A stretch of 64,000 nt of DNA, taken from contig NC_079888.1 of NCBI RefSeq assembly GCF_029227915.1, forward strand, positions 13,129,001 through 13,193,000, read 5' to 3'. Shown one piece after another: positions 11,901 through 23,777 of this stretch. Origin of the DNA: Hydractinia symbiolongicarpus (Eukaryota; Cnidaria; Hydrozoa; Anthoathecata; Hydractiniidae). Position 1 is the first letter of the stretch. Each line of letters starts with the position of its first letter. Both the position numbers and the translations under genes were made by a program. The notes beneath the pieces are model-generated. The model did no database searches and was not told the origin of the DNA. It saw only the letters and a list, made by a program, of their open reading frames with translations.

Positions 11901-14900
11901 TATAAAATTCTTTTGTTTAAATTATCAGTACCAATTTGCTTACTTGTATATCAGTAATGTTCTCCTTTGTTTTATTAAGTTTTGTGACACAAAAATTACA
12001 TTTTTTTAAATGATTTTTTCCTTTAGTTGTCCATACCCTCTCAAAGAAAGAGAAAAGAAAAAAGAAAGAATCAGGTGAGTAAGAATACTAAATAATGATG
12101 TCAGTACGTCACTGCCAGTTGCCTGCAATTAAATTTCGGATTTTTAAATTTCTTTTTTTTCAGATGAGATCATGGAATTGAAGAAAAGTATGGAGGTCAT
12201 GAGGAAGCGCTTAGAAAAAGCAGAAAAAGCAGCCGAGAGAGAATATACGTACGTAGAAGGTGATAATGAAAATGATGATGACGATGTTGATATGTCTGTA
12301 CAGAAAAGTGAAAATACAAGTGAAGAGATAAGGAAAACACATAAGATCTTAAGCCATGGAAAGATTCTTGCTAACAAGAGAAAAGCTGAAAGAAAAAGGA
12401 AAAAGATGTTAGCCTGTGTGAACAAGTATGTCGGGCCTCCAGGTACTATAAAAGAGCGCAAAACTGGCGTTATTGACTACAGAAAAGTATATGACATTAA
12501 ATGCCCGGTTTGTTCAGTTGTATCTAGCAGACTCTACCAGCATTTAATGCTTCAACACAAATTTTCGGATAGGGAAGCAAAACTAAAAGAGTCAGAAGTC
12601 AGGGTGATGTTTCTTTGGTCAAAAAAGGAAAAGCATGGTATCCCAAAACCGTTGCCTTGCGCAATCTGTGGAGTTTGGCACCTGCGTCTTCGTACCCACC
12701 TGAAAAGGAAACACAAATTTGAAGGATCAAAAATCACAGAAATTTTAGAAACTGCGCGAAAAGAAAATTGGGCTAACGAAGGATGTTTGGAAAATAAAGC
12801 CAAACTAGTCAAGACAGCCAATCAAAAGGCGAAAAAACGTACGAAATGTAATAGAGAAGAATTGATTAATACTGGGAGAACGATCAAGTATCTGCCAGAT
12901 AATGCGAAGGAAGTAAATGCATCTAACAAAGCAGATTGGGATATTGAAGGAGATAACTTTCTCATGTATTATGAAACCGGAGAGGAGTTGCTAGAAGCTT
13001 TTAAAAGTGAAGTGGAAAAGAAGAAAGGAGCTGTTAAGGCAAAAAGGTAAGACAAATCCTTCTTATTGATATACATGTTCCATCGTTATCCTAACCCTAG
13101 TAGATCGTGGTTACGAACCTGAAATCCTTACAAATAAGACATCATTTATAGGATTTTCTAGCTCCAAACTTTATTGAACTTTTCCAAAACTTTTTCAATT
13201 TTTTTATCGTGGAACTCTTTAAAACTGAACCCACACTAGAATTTTTCTGTTTGGTAAATTTAAAAATGATTCATTTTATCTTAGGTACAGACAGCATGTG
13301 GAGTACATATGGACTATTATCGATCCCAACATGGCAGTGATACCAGCCAGTGCATTTGCAAATTGCTTGCTTGTTGAAGATAAATACCACGATCCAACTT
13401 ACCGCTTGATTGGTAAAGGAGGAAATGAGGCTTCCACTCTAAGGGTTAGATACGTCGCTTTGAGAGCATTTATTAGATTTTTACGTCGTCGCCATGTCTA
13501 TGGAGGCATTACCCGTGATCAAATGACAGCTTTGTCGGAATATATCGATGAATGGAACGCTGATTTTACTGAATCCATTGCCCAGCGTAAAACTGACATT
13601 AGACGAATTAAGATTAAACGCTTAATGACTCCTACCCATATGATTAAATATGGCCGATCAAATTTTGTGCAGGGTCTTGTGAAAAGTATTGAAAGGGTCG
13701 CTAAGTCTGAGAAACCTACAAAACGGTTTTGTCAGCAGGTCAGAGACTATCTGATTACTAACTTGTGCATAATGAATGGGTTGAGATCATCAAACCTGAT
13801 AGAACTCAGGGTTTCGGATGTCCAGGAAGCGCACACTAGCGAAGAATATCCTGGATACATGGTGTTTACTAATTCCCGTTATAAAACATCCACAATATAT
13901 GGTGAAAAGGTCATTGTCTTGCCTAAAAACGTGTTTGAACATCTTAAATACTATGTCAAAGAAATAAGGCCTGTTTTGAATCCCACAACAAATACTTATT
14001 TATTCATTTCATCAGATACAAATCAACTGTCGCACGCTACAATTGGCAGTAGCCTGACGTCATCTTTCAAAAATGCGGCGGTATTTGGCAAACACGAATA
14101 TGATAGAGTAAGTCCTACTCGAATAAGATGTGCATGCGCAACATTCGGGTGTAAGGTTGATGGAATTGACAGTGGCTATTTTGCAAAGCACTTTATGAAA
14201 AATAAAGAGGATACCACAAATATCCATTACAATTTGTATTCAAATCATAGAGAGGCATTAAAACTTGCTATGATGATGGGTAATACATTTGAAGTTGGTG
14301 GAGTTACGCAAACGTTAAAAAAAGAAGATGTTGAAAAAATTACATCTGCAATCTTAAAGAATGAAAAAGTTATGCCCTGTAAAGATGATGTTATCGAGTG
14401 GGTAAGCAAAAACAATAGCCTGGAACCAAAGGAATTGTCAGATTTTATGGATATTTTGGAAGAGCTGGAAGGGGAGACCAATAGAATTGATCTTTTCTAC
14501 AATAAAAATGGAGGAAATGTAAAGAAAGTAAGTTGATCCATTATTTGCTTTGTTTTTCTTCATTATAAGGAAATCATGATATAAAAATGATTGCGTTTTT
14601 AAACTTAAAATAACTTTTTTTTACAGAAGGATGCTAAAAAGTCTGTTGCTGTTCCAAAGACAACACTTAAAACGTATCCAAAGCGAAAACAAAAGGTGCT
14701 ACACTTTTTTGCTCTATAAGAAAAACGAGTATCACGCCATATAGATCAGTCAAATTCTTTAACGTAATTCTGGATCGAAGTTTGGTTTTGCATACTTTTA
14801 CCTTTTACAAGGAAACGGTAGATCCATTAAGGCGGTTTTTCACTTAAAACGAAATTGATTAATTGATTTATGAATGTCATAAGTAGGATTGTTTTGATTT

Positions 14901-15880
14901 ATTTATTTATTTAATATTTTTGTTCAAGTAATCTTTAAACAGTTTGCCTTTAGTTACATGCCTGGTACATTTTACTAGAGGTTGCCAAATTTCAAATTTC
15001 ACAATTTCTTTACTTCATTTTATTTTAGCCACCTAAAGGGAGTTGTTTAGTATTACAGCATCAGGTACTATTTATTTTATAAAAACATGACACGTTTTCT
15101 GTTTTATTCCTTCATGTGTGATATTTTTAGGGATTCTTTTTGTTAAATTTTAGTATGGTGAAGACTCTATCGGAAGCAATTCGAGCAATAATGATGACTC
15201 GAGTGAAGAGGATGACAATTCTATTTGCGAATTCTCTGCTGAAAGTTTAAATGACATTTCTGACGAGAACTTGCAAACAATGTCAGAAGTTGATGACTGT
15301 GAAGTGGAGAACCATCCTTTAAAAGATAGTTTGGACGAGGTAATTTCAGGAATAGTTTTCTCAATCGACACTTTCCGAATAAATTTTGATGTACCGCAGT
15401 TTTTTTAAAGTCCTTACAAAAAATTTGAATACACCTTAAATTTTAATAATTTGTAAAAAAAAATCCTTTTGTTTTAAATACTTAAGGAATTAATGCCGCC
15501 GTATTATATATAATGACTTTTTATTATTGTAGAAAATTGCGAAATATGAAACAGTAAAGAAAAACGACCTTGTGAAAGGAAGAAAGCACTGCAGGACCAT
15601 GTTTCTAGGTCTTACGTATGTATGTGAAGAATTAATGAAACGCAAAGATTATGATAACGTGTCAAAAACGAAAACATTTACAGCAAACGAAGTAAAAAGA
15701 TGCATTAGCAAAAACGAAAAAATGAAAGAAGCGTGCAAAGGAAAAGACGCCGACTACTGGAAATATTTAGTTTTAAATATGCGTGAGAAATACCAAAGAG
15801 CTATGAAAAGGGAAGAATACTGCAAATGTCGTCAGTGGTTAAATGAAGCAAAGGACATGATGAATCACTGGAATACTTAG
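7243..15880 (+). CDS. SET-domain/tyrosine-recombinase fusion gene, 24 coding exons, 1449 aa
   Basis: Exons read from GT-AG sites: 7243-7263, 7415-7523, 7902-8067, 9065-9257, 9343-9372, 9451-9474, 9671-9717, 9827-9911, 10056-10104, 10184-10287, 10587-10670, 10783-10876, 10968-11039, 11119-11175, 11257-11493, 11576-11656, 11814-11897, 12027-12074, 12164-13046, 13285-14527, 14627-14695, 15029-15064, 15154-15339, 15533-15880. All phases agree, giving 4350 nt without a stop. Residues about 40-160 form a SET domain: GYGVF 44-48, EYAG 61-64, VNDS 112-115 (usual NHS), ELRYNYGD 147-154. The middle is acidic and lysine-rich. Two C2H2-like fingers lie at Cys642/645 and Cys694/697 with HxxxxH. Residues about 828-1240 resemble a Crypton-type tyrosine recombinase: Arg990 (NGLRSSN), Arg1102/1104 (TRIR), His1125, Tyr1138 or Tyr1141. 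The C-terminal 116 residues are basic and unrecognized. SET enzymes methylate lysine using SAM; tyrosine recombinases cut and rejoin DNA. Whether this is a host gene or an intron-bearing Crypton is open; I saw no terminal repeats. Confidence 0.8.
8165..8590. repeat. 98-bp direct repeats flanking a copied 220-bp segment (intron 3)
   Basis: 8165-8262 and 8492-8590 are near-identical direct repeats. Between them (8263-8481) lies the second copy of the 6127-6348 repeat, followed by a 14-bp perfect hairpin (arms 8458-8471 and 8479-8492). The whole lies in the 997-bp intron 3 of the SET-recombinase gene. Confidence 0.85.
8864..8943. repeat. (AAAT)n microsatellite
   Basis: About 20 uninterrupted copies of a four-base AAAT unit, preceded by GATGTTAAATAA. 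Such tails are common at 3' ends of retroposons, so the preceding ~270 bp could be a retroposon copy. That is inference only. It is intronic. Confidence 0.9.
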
Positions 15881-17306
15881 TGTCGTTTTGTCATTATTAT
15901 GTGGCACAAACCGTGATGCATTCATCAAGCGCCCCACTCGTAATATCGACTCCCTAATATACGCTTTTCCTTAATATGTCCATTTGTTTAGGTTTTTGGC
16001 GCCCCACTCAAAATATTACCTCCCTAAAACAATTGCACCAAGAAATATATTTATCTATTTCACTTTTTGATTAAAGTAAAAACAGAAGTCAATAGTTTAA
16101 AGATATATATAAAGAGCCCTGGCGCTTAATCGATGCATTACGGAGCGAGTAGAAAACTTTTAGCTACGTAACTTTCCATCGTTGACATATATGCATGAGA
16201 AACAATGTCATTTCGCTTTTATTTTTTTTATTAAGCGTCTCTCTTTCACAAGCTGATCGGATGGCTTACTTGTTGCTTGTTGACCATCAACTTGAGAATA
16301 TCAAATTCACGCGTTAGCTTGCAGAGTTAATTCACAAATCGAAATCAAACTTAGGTGTTATCAGTTTTTTGTATACATATTATTTGCATAACTTTTAGAG
16401 ATATGTATCGGAAATATGTTGAAATTCCGATCAATTTTCATTTATGTATTTCTTTTTAGTTTTAAAGATAACATTTTTTGACATCTTTAATTTTGTAACT
16501 TTATTAAGATTAAAAATATATTTATCTTATCAAGTCTAGCAACCTTTTGTTTGTTACATCGGTTCTGTTAGGCAGTCAAAATTTTGCGTTTTTTAAAACT
16601 AGCGAAATTAGCAATAGTGTATTTAGATTCTTAATCGAAATTTTCTACCACGACAATACCTTTTCCCGTCTATTTTGACTGGTTGATAAGGGTTACACCA
16701 AATCAGGAAGTGGTGTGAATTATCTTTGGGAATTCATTGAAATGCACCTTTTTTATAAGAACAAATTATATAAGAACATAGGGCTTCACAGGTACAAAAC
16801 TTTGGAACATGTTAACAATATTTTTCATCTTTGTCAATACCGAGAAGTACTGAAATGTTCCTTTAAACGAAAAAAATGACAAAATAAGAGAAAAATTAAG
16901 AAGAATTTAAAAGCATTTTGAGACAAATTAAAAAAGTTATAAACATTCGTAGGCTTCCTTCAAGTTGCATGTTTTTACAAAAAGCGTTTAGTAGACGCGA
17001 AATATGCAATTTGAAAAGTAGTTGACAATTCTTTTTTTATTCTCCGCAATTTGCAAAAACTAATCTTTTTTAGCTGCAATTAATTCCGTGAAAATTGTAA
17101 AAAATAGCAAAATACTTCACCGCGAAAAAGCTGCTTTCTATGTAGAAAAAAACAAAATGCGGAAAAATACAACCGCAATTCAGAATAATACAACCAAAAA
17201 ACATGGAACAACCAATTACAGAATAGTACAACCATTTGCAGAATAGCACAACCAAAAAAATCGCGTCGCAGAATGATACAACCATTTTCAGAATAGTACA
17301 TCCGCC

Positions 17307-17307
<1 letters not shown>
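15881..17307. other. Gene-less AT-rich stretch
   Basis: I see no gene. It contains two partial copies of a GCGCCCCACTC...TCCCTAA word (15929-15955 and about 15999-16024). Near its end are several copies of a CAGAATRNTACAACC motif (17182-17300). The first few hundred bases may include the 3' UTR of the preceding gene. Confidence 0.45.
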
Positions 17308-17339
<32 letters not shown>

Positions 17340-17775
17340 GTATATTTCGGGCATATCCATGTATTACAATGGCTCTTCATCCCTAATTAAAAACAGCTAT
17401 TTATAATAAAAATTAAAGAAAATTTTAAAAAGCGTAATATATATTTCAGTATAAACATTAATCAACTAAAATTTGACTCGAAATGGACATGAGAATAGAG
17501 TAGATAGGACTAGTGGAGAAATGGCTGGAGGCATGGTGGGATGCGATAGCGTGGAATCGATTGGTGAGAAAACGTAGGGACAAGGCAAAATCAACAAATA
17601 AACAGATTATATATTAAAGAAATACTATAGTATTAGTATATGTAATCAAATAAAGTCAGAGACTAAAATGGACTTGGAATAGAACGAGTAGAACAAGCGG
17701 AGAGAACAAAAAACAGCCTGGGGGAAATAGTAACTAGATTGGCTGGAGCTATGCGCATACAAACAAACAAAAAAA

Positions 17776-20700
17776 CTAATGTTTATTTATATATTTTGCA
17801 AGAGCTCTATCTGATAAATAACATTTAGTTCCGTAAACAAATTTTTTATAAACCACTTCTTTTCGTAGACTGGTGGGAAGATCGTTCAGTTGTCGACTAC
17901 TTCTTCCAATAAAAGTTTTATCCGATGCGTTAACTTTGAATTCGGACACACATCTTTCAGAACTTTTTGTCGTTCTTTCTGTTTTCTTCATTTCCAGCTC
18001 TTTCAGGTATGTGGGAAATTCTGTTTCGTGCAAAGATTTGTGAGCGAGTTTCAACATGTTCAAGTTAATTCTCTCTTTGGAGGGCAACCATTTCAAATTC
18101 AAAATATCTGCTGTGGTACAGTAGTGCGCTGTAACAAAGGCTGCTGCACATCTTAAAACTTTGTTGATACGGTTAAGTTTGTAATCTGGTGCGTTGGAAA
18201 ACACCACATTGCAGTAGTCAAGTCTAGAGAGTAACAGTGTCTCCGCTAACTGTTTACGTAAGTACTGAGGAGCTGAATGTTTCAATTTGCGCAATACAAA
18301 AAGCTTACAGTAAGTAGATTTCAAAAGCTGGTTTAAATGAGTGTCCCAGGCTAAATGTTCATCAAAATGCACACCAAGTAACTTATAACTTGCAACTCTT
18401 TCAATAAGTTTATCACAATGTTTAATATTGAAGGTTACATGTGTGTCATCATCTAACTTATGTGTTTGTGACATTCTGCTTCCCGAAAACAGCATGATTT
18501 TAGTCTTGCCTTAGTTGAAAGCAAGGTTGTTGTTGGAAGACCAGTCACACAAGTTGTCCAAACGTTGTGTGAGTTGTTCAATGGCATTCGGTAATTCGTT
18601 TTGTTTACAGTGATCATAGCAAGATGTGTCGTCAGCGAATTGACAAACTGTCCCATGAACTGCATCTTGTAGGTCAGTTACGTACAAGTTGAAAAGAATC
18701 GGCCCTAGAACTGAACCCTGTGGCACACCAAATTGAACGGTCTCCATCGATGATGAACAGTCATCGATTTGAACGTACTGCAATCGATTGTTGAGGTAGG
18801 AAAACATCCATAGAACAGCTGGTTTAGAAAAGCCAAGATGATACAGCTTAGTTATGATAGTTTTGAAATCAACTGTATCAAATGCCTTGGAATAATCTAA
18901 AAACATTGCTAGTATCACTTCACCCTTTTCCATGGCTTTTATAATATCATCGCGTATTTTCAGCAGTAAGGTGGTAGTCGAGCGATGCTTTCTAAATCCG
19001 GACATGGTGTCTTTGAGTACATTCTGAGATGAGATGTATTCACATATTTGGTTTGCGATACACCTTTCGTACACTTTAGACAAGGTCGGCAAAACTGAAA
19101 CAGGTCGATACTGATCTGGAGAAGTAGCATTGTCACATTTTGGAATTGGAGAAACCTTTCCGATTTTCCATTGCGTATGAAATTTTTGCTCATCAATACC
19201 AGAATTAATAACATATGTTAAAGGTGAAATGAGATATTCTAATACAGGTTTTATAAGAGCAACTGGTATATTATCGAATCCAGCGGAACAATCCATGCGA
19301 AGCGATTTCAGTTCTGTTTCAACTTCCGCATAGGTCACATGTCTAAAATACAACTCTGAACGGTCATTGCGTAGTTGGAAATTGTTAATATGATTCAATA
19401 AGTCATCTTGTGTAGTTGGAACAGCGTTCAAAATTCTATTCGCGGTTGATATATAGTGATCATTTAGCGTGGTTGGATCCAGGCAAATTTTATCTTTCTT
19501 CGGATTCAGAATACGGTGAATAAACTTCCACACATCTGCAGGTCTTTTTGAGCTTAGAGCTTTCTTGAAAAACGTTTTCCTAGTGTGCTTGATCGTACGT
19601 TTCAGGTTATTTCGAATATCTCTGAAATTATCCCAGTCACTATCAGATTGTGTCAGGTGAGCTTTGTGACGCAATTCTCTACATTTGCTTTGCATATCAT
19701 TAATGCGGAGACCTTTAACCATGGTGCTGGAGGTCTGGTAACTTTGATTCGTTTCAATGGTGCATGTCGTTCTATACATGAAGATATTAATTCATTGATA
19801 ATATCTAGTTTATCATCTGCAGATTTTGAAGAATAAACAACACTCAATGGTAATTGCGAAAAGTCAGTGACATAATCATTTAAAATGTAATTCTTGTAAT
19901 CACGTATATATTTAAAACGAGGCTGAAATCTTGTAACTCTTGTGTTGATACAGGCATATATAGCATCATGATCACTTATTTCTGGTGTTGGAGTAACATC
20001 ACAAAGTTTTACTTTACATTGAGCGTTTGTTATAAAATGGTCAATTAGCGTAGTCCCTCTTCTGGTTGGCTTCGTAACATGTTGTACTAAGTTATGAGAG
20101 TCAAGAATGTCGTTGTACACTGTTGTGATCTGTGAATTCTCCAACAAGTTGATGTTCATATCACCGGTAATAACAATGTGACCTCTCCACTGAGACACGA
20201 CTTTATCTAATATAATATCCACTTTACTGAGCCATTCAGCTTTGCTTGCATCGTCAAAGTTCGGTTGATAAAAACACCCAACAGAATTTTGCTATGTCTA
20301 TTGCGACCAGTTATCTCTATCCATATGTGTTCAAGTTCGTTATGTAAAGTTGTGATGTCATTTCGTAATTTAAAGTCAATATCATCTTTAACATACGCTG
20401 CCACACCACCTCCTCGCCTTTCTTCCCGGTTTTTATAGACTAGCTTGAAACCTGGTAATTCAACATATTTGATAATGTGTTTATTATTTTTCAACCAAGT
20501 TTCAGACATTGTCATTATATCGAAGTTATATGTATGGGCAAATACTTGAAATTCTGCAAAAGAAGATATCAAGGATTGAGTGTTCAAATGAGATATTTTT
20601 AACAAATGTTTGTTTTTGTTCAGCGCTTCAAGATGGTAGTCAGTCATTGATACGTCGTTCTCACTTTCTACATAGGATGTATTTAGTGAAACATTGAGAA

Positions 20701-20950
20701 ACGGGAGAACAGTATGAAGACATCGATCACACATTGTTTCGTACGGTACTCGAGAATTCGTAACCAAGTGTTGTTTATTTTGGCATACTGCATGTGAAAC
20801 ATCGAGGCATTGACTACATAATAGACGTTTTTGGTTACATCTCACTACTTTAGAACAAGTACTGCATTTAGGAGCGACGAAACCAGGTCCTGGATTAACT
20901 TCAATATCACCATCAAGAATAAGATTAAACGTGGCACTGCAATTTGAATA
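17776..20950 (-). pseudogene. LINE ORF: endonuclease and reverse transcriptase
   Basis: Continuous similarity in several frames. A zinc-binding-like Cys cluster follows the 2A motif. The endonuclease shows SHLNTQS, MSETWL, ITGDMN and ISDHDA. The reverse transcriptase (19779-18511) shows YSKAFDTVD, GVPQGSVLGP and the catalytic FADD. A frameshift near 20270 splits the endonuclease, another near 19720 separates it from the RT, and an in-frame TAA near 18510 separates the RT from the C-terminal part (18495-17776). In the family these proteins nick target DNA and copy the RNA there. The many breaks indicate a dead copy. Confidence 0.85.
20885..20911 (-). other. 2A-like ribosome-skipping motif in the LINE ORF
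   Basis: The minus strand encodes GDIEVNPGP, matching the D-x-E-x-N-P-G-P core of 2A peptides, preceded by a hydrophobic LIL. In known 2A elements the ribosome fails to form the Gly-Pro bond, releasing the upstream peptide and continuing. 2A motifs in APE-type LINEs are established knowledge. Here the motif would separate the N-terminal hydrophobic segment from the endonuclease-RT protein. Confidence 0.8.
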
Positions 20951-21320
20951 CAGTGGAATCCCTCTAAAGCGGACACCATTGGTGCAAAAAAAAAGTGTCC
21001 GCTTTAGAGGGATGTCCGCTTTATAGGAAGTTGACCAAAAAATTAGTTTTAGACCTAATTTTGACCAAAAAAGCTTTTTTTGTAGTACTGGCGGGTATCA
21101 TGGGGTGACTTGCAACACTAGGGTAGACGGCAACATCAATAGATTTAGCTTATCGAGCAAAGAACCCAAGTTGGCTGTGTAAAGTAAGTTTAGCAGCTCA
21201 AATTTGTCGGTGTTGCAACCAACCTTTAAGTGTTGCTAAGGTTATAAACTAAGAAACCAAGTTATATTACGAAGATATATTTCATTTATCTTATAGGTCT
21301 TTCAATACACGTTTTTCTCC

Positions 21321-22934
21321 CTATTTGAAATAATCTTTGATTGAGGATTGTTTTCTATTTTGAAGCTGAAGTTCCTCAATCTTTTTCGTAATGGTTGACA
21401 ACATTTCTTGGCATGTATCATCAAAAATAGTAGATCGCTTAATTTTATCAAGCATAGTGATTAGCTCGGTGAAACCAAGCATTTCTTCTTCAACCACGTC
21501 TTCACTCTCATCATCATCCTCGGAAATCTCTTCGACCTGACATGCCATCTCTGGATTTTCAATTGCGTTAATGCTAGCTTCTCGGATTTGATGTCGCCAA
21601 TTTATTTCTAATTCGTTAATTCTTGGCTCCGAAGCTGGAACATCGGCGTCAAAATCGATGTATTCTGCAGCAGACATATCTTCAGTTAATTCCTTCACCA
21701 GAGCTTCAAATTCCAAGTCATCTTCTTGATCTTCCATCAATTCACTTTCTCCTTAAACTACGCCACATTTCTCGAAACAATTTTTGATGGTCAAGTTGGT
21801 TACTTCTTTCCACGCATCTTGAACCCATTGAATAGCCATAAGTATGTCTACGCTCTTGATAATTTCAGTTGCAGATTTATTCTCCTGGATCCTTGCAAGC
21901 ACGTATTTGACCAGTCTTTTTCTGTACTTCACCTTGAAGTTTTGGATGATCCCTGCATCGAGTGGTTGAAGCCTTGAAGTTGTGTTCTTCGGTAAGAAAA
22001 TGATTTTGATTTGTGAAAACTGGCCTATCATTGACTCCGGATGACAGGTGGCGTTGTCCAGAAAAAGAATAACTTTTCTGTCCTCAAATAAAAGTTTTCT
22101 GTTAAAACGTGCCAGTACAGTTTCCATTACTTGAGATGTCATCCAAGATTTAGGATTTGAAAAGTAGTGAACGTTAGCTGGACGCGATGGATCTTTCAAT
22201 TTTTTAAAACAACGCGGGACTTTACTCTTCCAGATAACAACAGGCTGGTCGATCTTTTCCCCAGCTGCATTTACAAAAAAAGCGACAGTTAATCTAAGCT
22301 TTGACTTTTTCCTTGTGCTTCCTTTTGCTTGTTTTCCTTTTTCCACTAACCCTTTGGCCGGTAGAGCTTTAAAAAAACAGCCAGACTCGTCCATGTTCCA
22401 AATATTTTCTAGTGAATAACCTTCAACCAATTCTTTGATCCTCTCCATCCAGGAAGTAACCGTTTCTGTAGAAACGTCACCAGCTTCACCAACAATACGA
22501 CGTTCTTTGACGGAATATGTTGTTTTCCAACGATCCAACCAACCGTCAGAGGCGGAGAAATTATCAAAATCGCTGTTCTGAAGTTTTTCCTTAATTTCCA
22601 ACGCCTCCTCTTTAAGCATTACACCATTAGGGTAGATGTTAGAAGCGCAACATCTTTTGTACCATTCGAATAAGATCTCATTTATCTTGTGATACTTGCC
22701 ATGGCGGTTACGTTTTTTTGTTTTCTCACGAAAAATTTCATGTTGTTCACGAATTTTCTTTTCGTCTCTTAAAATATTTGCTGCGGCTGTCTTTCCAATC
22801 TTGTAAATGTCTGCTAGTTTTCTACATCCAAGTTCTGGATTTTTTTTGGCGAAATCCAAAAACTTGATCTTATCATCTAATGATAAAGTTTTCTTCGCTA
22901 GTTTACCAGCAAGCTGCTGCTTCGACATTGCCAT
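21321..22934 (-). pseudogene. Tigger transposase with one in-frame stop
   Basis: The N-terminal 60 residues form a pogo-type helix-turn-helix (LADIYKIGKTAAANIL), followed by a CENP-B-type second DNA-binding region (around FSASDGWLDRWK). The DDE catalytic core follows: NMDESGCF (first D), FLDNATCHP (second D) and PLDAGIIQNFK (third acidic position). A TAA at 21755-21753 interrupts the frame after 393 codons. The same frame then continues through GESEL into a 139-codon acidic tail ending SIKDYFK at 21321. Known family: transposases that cut and paste at TA. Only the single stop seems to disable it. Confidence 0.85.
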
Positions 22935-22996
22935 GTTGAATGTGCATTAGAAATTCAAAATTCGAAATTCTTTCCAGTTTAAAATTTTACGCTGCA

Positions 22997-23518
22997 ATGT
23001 CTTCACGATTCGAATGCTATTTTAAAGTTAAAGAAGCTGAAGAGAACACAGATATGTCGAACGTTCAACTAAATGAGATGCTTCTCAAAAACATTGACCA
23101 ACAGATTGAGATTATCCTTATAAAACAGAAAGAATATCGCTTCGACTCGTTTATCCGTGGATACCATGCTTACATGGACATATGGAGCCCAAAAGTCGGA
23201 GAAGAGAATTTTTGTTTAAAAGCGGAAGAAGATAACGAACATGACAAGTTTGCTGTAGCTGTTACAGATGACGATAAAGTAGTTGGGCACGTCCCTAAAA
23301 ACCTTAGCAAACTATTCAACAAATTCATGTCGCTTCCTAACTGTACCATCGGATGTAAAGTGACTGGGAAGCGAGTGAACCGTGGTGCTGGCTACGGACT
23401 AGAAATTCCTGCCCAGTACCAATTAATTGGTGTTGAAAAGGCAGTTGAGTGGGCCGAGAAAAATATAAGGAAAGTGTTGGACTCGGTAAATAACAAAACT
23501 CAAAGATGTACTAAGTAA
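22997..23518 (+). CDS. HIRAN-like accessory protein of the Tigger element
   Basis: Divergent from the transposase. An upstream in-frame ATG at 22940 would leave only 5 bp to the transposase start, so the ATG at 22997 (173 aa) is favoured. The central part, FIRGYHAYMDIW then EDNEHDKFAVAV and VGHVPKNLSKLF, resembles the HIRAN-like fold seen in second proteins of cnidarian pogo elements (recognition by memory). HIRAN domains bind DNA 3' ends in helicase-like proteins; here the role is unknown. The frame is intact although the transposase is not. Confidence 0.65.
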   Translation: MSSRFECYFKVKEAEENTDMSNVQLNEMLLKNIDQQIEIILIKQKEYRFDSFIRGYHAYMDIWSPKVGEENFCLKAEEDNEHDKFAVAVTDDDKVVGHVPKNLSKLFNKFMSLPNCTIGCKVTGKRVNRGAGYGLEIPAQYQLIGVEKAVEWAEKNIRKVLDSVNNKTQRCTK

Positions 23519-23777
23519 AATGGTTTAAATTTTAAGAAAAAGTGACATTTCATCTCGTTATTTTTCCATTGTCCGCTTTATAGGGAGTGTTTATAAGGGA
23601 AACTGTCATTTGGTGCAAAGATTTTTGTCCGCTTTATAGAGTGTCCGCTTTATAATCGTCCGCTTTATAGAGATTTTTTTATGAGAGTTTGACCTAAATT
23701 CTGCCGGTGCAAAAATTTTTGTCCGCTTTAGAGGGCTGTCCGCTTTATAGGGTGTCCGCTTTAGGGGGATTCCACTG

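Larger units (their letters stand above)
20951..23777. mobile_element. pogo/Tigger DNA transposon
   Basis: The ends are inverted repeats starting CAGTGGAATCCCTCTAAAGC (left) and its near complement at the right (23752-23777). Both are flanked by TA (20949-20950 and 23778-23779), the target duplication expected for Tc1/mariner-superfamily elements. The subterminal regions repeat GTCCGCTTTATAG several times. It is 2827 bp and carries a transposase (minus) and a divergent HIRAN-like gene (plus). It sits inside the LINE frame, and removing one TA restores the LINE reading across the site. Confidence 0.9.

Noticed and set aside
17070-17360. Open frames with poly-Tyr from the TAA/ATT microsatellite
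   Set aside because: Translation of simple repeat and of CAGAATNNTACAACC repeats; no gene features.
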